NCBI GenBank assembly: GCA_030043575.1
Contig: JASHXK010000597.1
Span: 1-6,257, forward strand
From: Terriglobales bacterium
GTDB lineage: Bacteria > Acidobacteriota > Terriglobia > Terriglobales > Acidobacteriaceae
DNA: 6,257 nucleotides
Direction: 5' to 3'
Part shown: piece after piece, positions 5,683-6,257 of the stretch
Layout: every line of letters starts with the position of its first letter
Position numbering within the stretch: position 1 is the stretch's first letter
Notes under the pieces: model-generated
What the model was told of the DNA's origin: nothing
Databases searched by the model: none
The model's input: only the letters and a program-made list of their open reading frames with translations
Made by a program: the position numbers and the translations under genes

Positions 5683-5705
5683 CCGATTTCGCGGAGCGGA
5701 ATAAC
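5677..5705. repeat. Perfect 9-bp inverted repeat
   Basis: GTTATTCCG (5677-5685) and CGGAATAAC (5697-5705) are perfect inverted copies around 11 bases. Each arm contains TTCCG or CGGAA, the motif repeated in the array at 5391-5458. No T-run follows on either side. It may be a regulator dyad, a further stem of the candidate small RNA, or part of the 3' end of the OmpA-like transcript. Confidence 0.55.
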
Positions 5706-5713
5706 CGGCGTGC

Positions 5714-5751
5714 AAGAAAAAGCCGGCGAGAGCTTGTGAGCCCTCACCGGC
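5714..5751 (-). terminator. Rho-independent terminator of the OmpA-like gene
   Basis: On the minus strand an 11-pair stem (5741-5751 with 5722-5732) with an 8-base loop is followed by TTTTTCTTG (5721 down to 5713). Two of the pairs are G-U on the minus strand and mismatches on the plus strand, which fixes the direction. It starts 33 bases after the stop codon at 5784. A smaller perfect hairpin (GCCGG, TTTT loop, CCGGC; 5778 to 5765) lies between them. Confidence 0.85.
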
Positions 5752-5783
5752 GATCTAAGTTCCAGCCGGAAAACCGGCGGAGG

Positions 5784-6257
5784 TTATTGCTGCGGGTTAG
5801 CCGGCGCAGCGGCTGCTTTCTTGCGGTGGTGCGGCGCCGGAGCCGGCGCGGCACCGGCTCCTCGCGGCCATACCTTCTGGTTCGGCTTCACCACCGACTC
5901 ATCCACCGGCGTCGTGTTCTGCAGAGCGGCGCACGTGTTCTCATCGGCACCTTGCGGTATCCAGATGATATCGGCGACCTTCTGCTGACCGGTACCGGTG
6001 CGGACGCCGATCCGGCTCGGATCGATGCCCTGCTCCTGTACCAGGTACGCCTTGGCGTTCACCGCACGTTGCGCCGCCAGATCCATCGGCTTGCGGTTCT
6101 TGCCGGTGCCTTCCATCGGCGCCTTCTCGCCATCGGCGTAGCCGGTGATGACGATCTTGGCGTTCGGATCAGCCTTCAACCGGCTGGCCACGTCGTCCAG
6201 AATCGCCTTCGCCTCGTTATCCACGCGCCACGGTCTCTTCAGATCCGGGAACTGGAT
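5784..6257 (-). CDS. OmpA-family protein, C-terminal domain (5' end outside window)
   Basis: 157 residues are visible and the frame is open to the window edge, so the gene begins beyond 6257. The GTG at 6224 is internal, because sensible OmpA-like residues (FPDLKRPWRV) precede it in frame. The domain runs over about residues 3-100 of the visible part. AILDDVASRLKADP (18-31) is the helix, ITGYADG (37-43) is the counterpart of the GHTD motif with Asp42, and DLAAQRAVNAKAYL (59-72) carries Arg64. Asp42 and Arg64 are the probable diaminopimelate-binding pair; 22 residues apart, they have about seven more between them than classical OmpA because of a Gly/Lys-rich insert (46-57). GIDPSRI follows. 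The C-terminal tail (about 127-157) is Ala/Pro-rich with HH and KK. Likely role: anchoring the outer membrane or envelope to peptidoglycan in the periplasm. An N-terminal barrel or signal peptide would lie outside the window. Terminators follow directly. Confidence 0.88.
   Translation of the reverse strand: MQFPDLKRPWRVDNEAKAILDDVASRLKADPNAKIVITGYADGEKAPMEGTGKNRKPMDLAAQRAVNAKAYLVQEQGIDPSRIGVRTGTGQQKVADIIWIPQGADENTCAALQNTTPVDESVVKPNQKVWPRGAGAAPAPAPHHRKKAAAAPANPQQ

Noticed and set aside
6222..6224. GTG as the start of the OmpA-like gene
   Set aside because: The frame continues upstream to the window edge with OmpA-like residues, so it is internal.

Overview
The window is about 60% GC and holds five protein-coding genes, all on the minus strand, one of them cut by the right edge. 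Composition, a secreted Asp-box propeller protein, an OmpA-family protein with an Ala/Pro/His/Lys tail and REP-like intergenic palindromes suggest an acidobacterium (Terriglobales-like). That placement rests on recognition, not on a search.

Layout. Bases 1-130 carry three consecutive stem-loops. Bases 219-2833 hold a three-gene signalling cluster, transcribed from right to left. First comes a small protein with an intact histidine H-box but no ATPase domain (2330-2833). Next is a complete NtrC-type sigma-54 activator (839-2248). Last is a small protein with a decayed receiver and a decayed H-box, the histidine being replaced by asparagine (219-704). A good sigma-54 -24/-12 promoter lies 46 bases upstream of the first gene, with an imperfect palindrome at about -106, where an activator would bind. 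The cluster therefore looks sigma-54 dependent and perhaps self-activating. No kinase with an ATPase domain is present.

A rho-independent terminator at 3118-3146 ends the next gene, a secreted protein of about 695 residues built from Asp-box (BNR/sortilin-type) beta-propeller repeats (3176-5263).

The 520-base gap at 5264-5783 has no gene but much structure. On the plus strand there is a near-consensus sigma-54 promoter (5506-5522). Four TTCCG motifs, spaced 20-22 bases apart, lie 74-141 bases upstream of its expected start. Immediately downstream is a series of stem-loops, the first beginning at the expected first base. I read this as a candidate sigma-54-dependent structured small RNA, possibly controlled by the activator in this window; this is the most interesting feature here. 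The gap closes with a strong terminator (5714-5751) for the OmpA-like gene (5784 to beyond 6257), which is partial at its 5' end.
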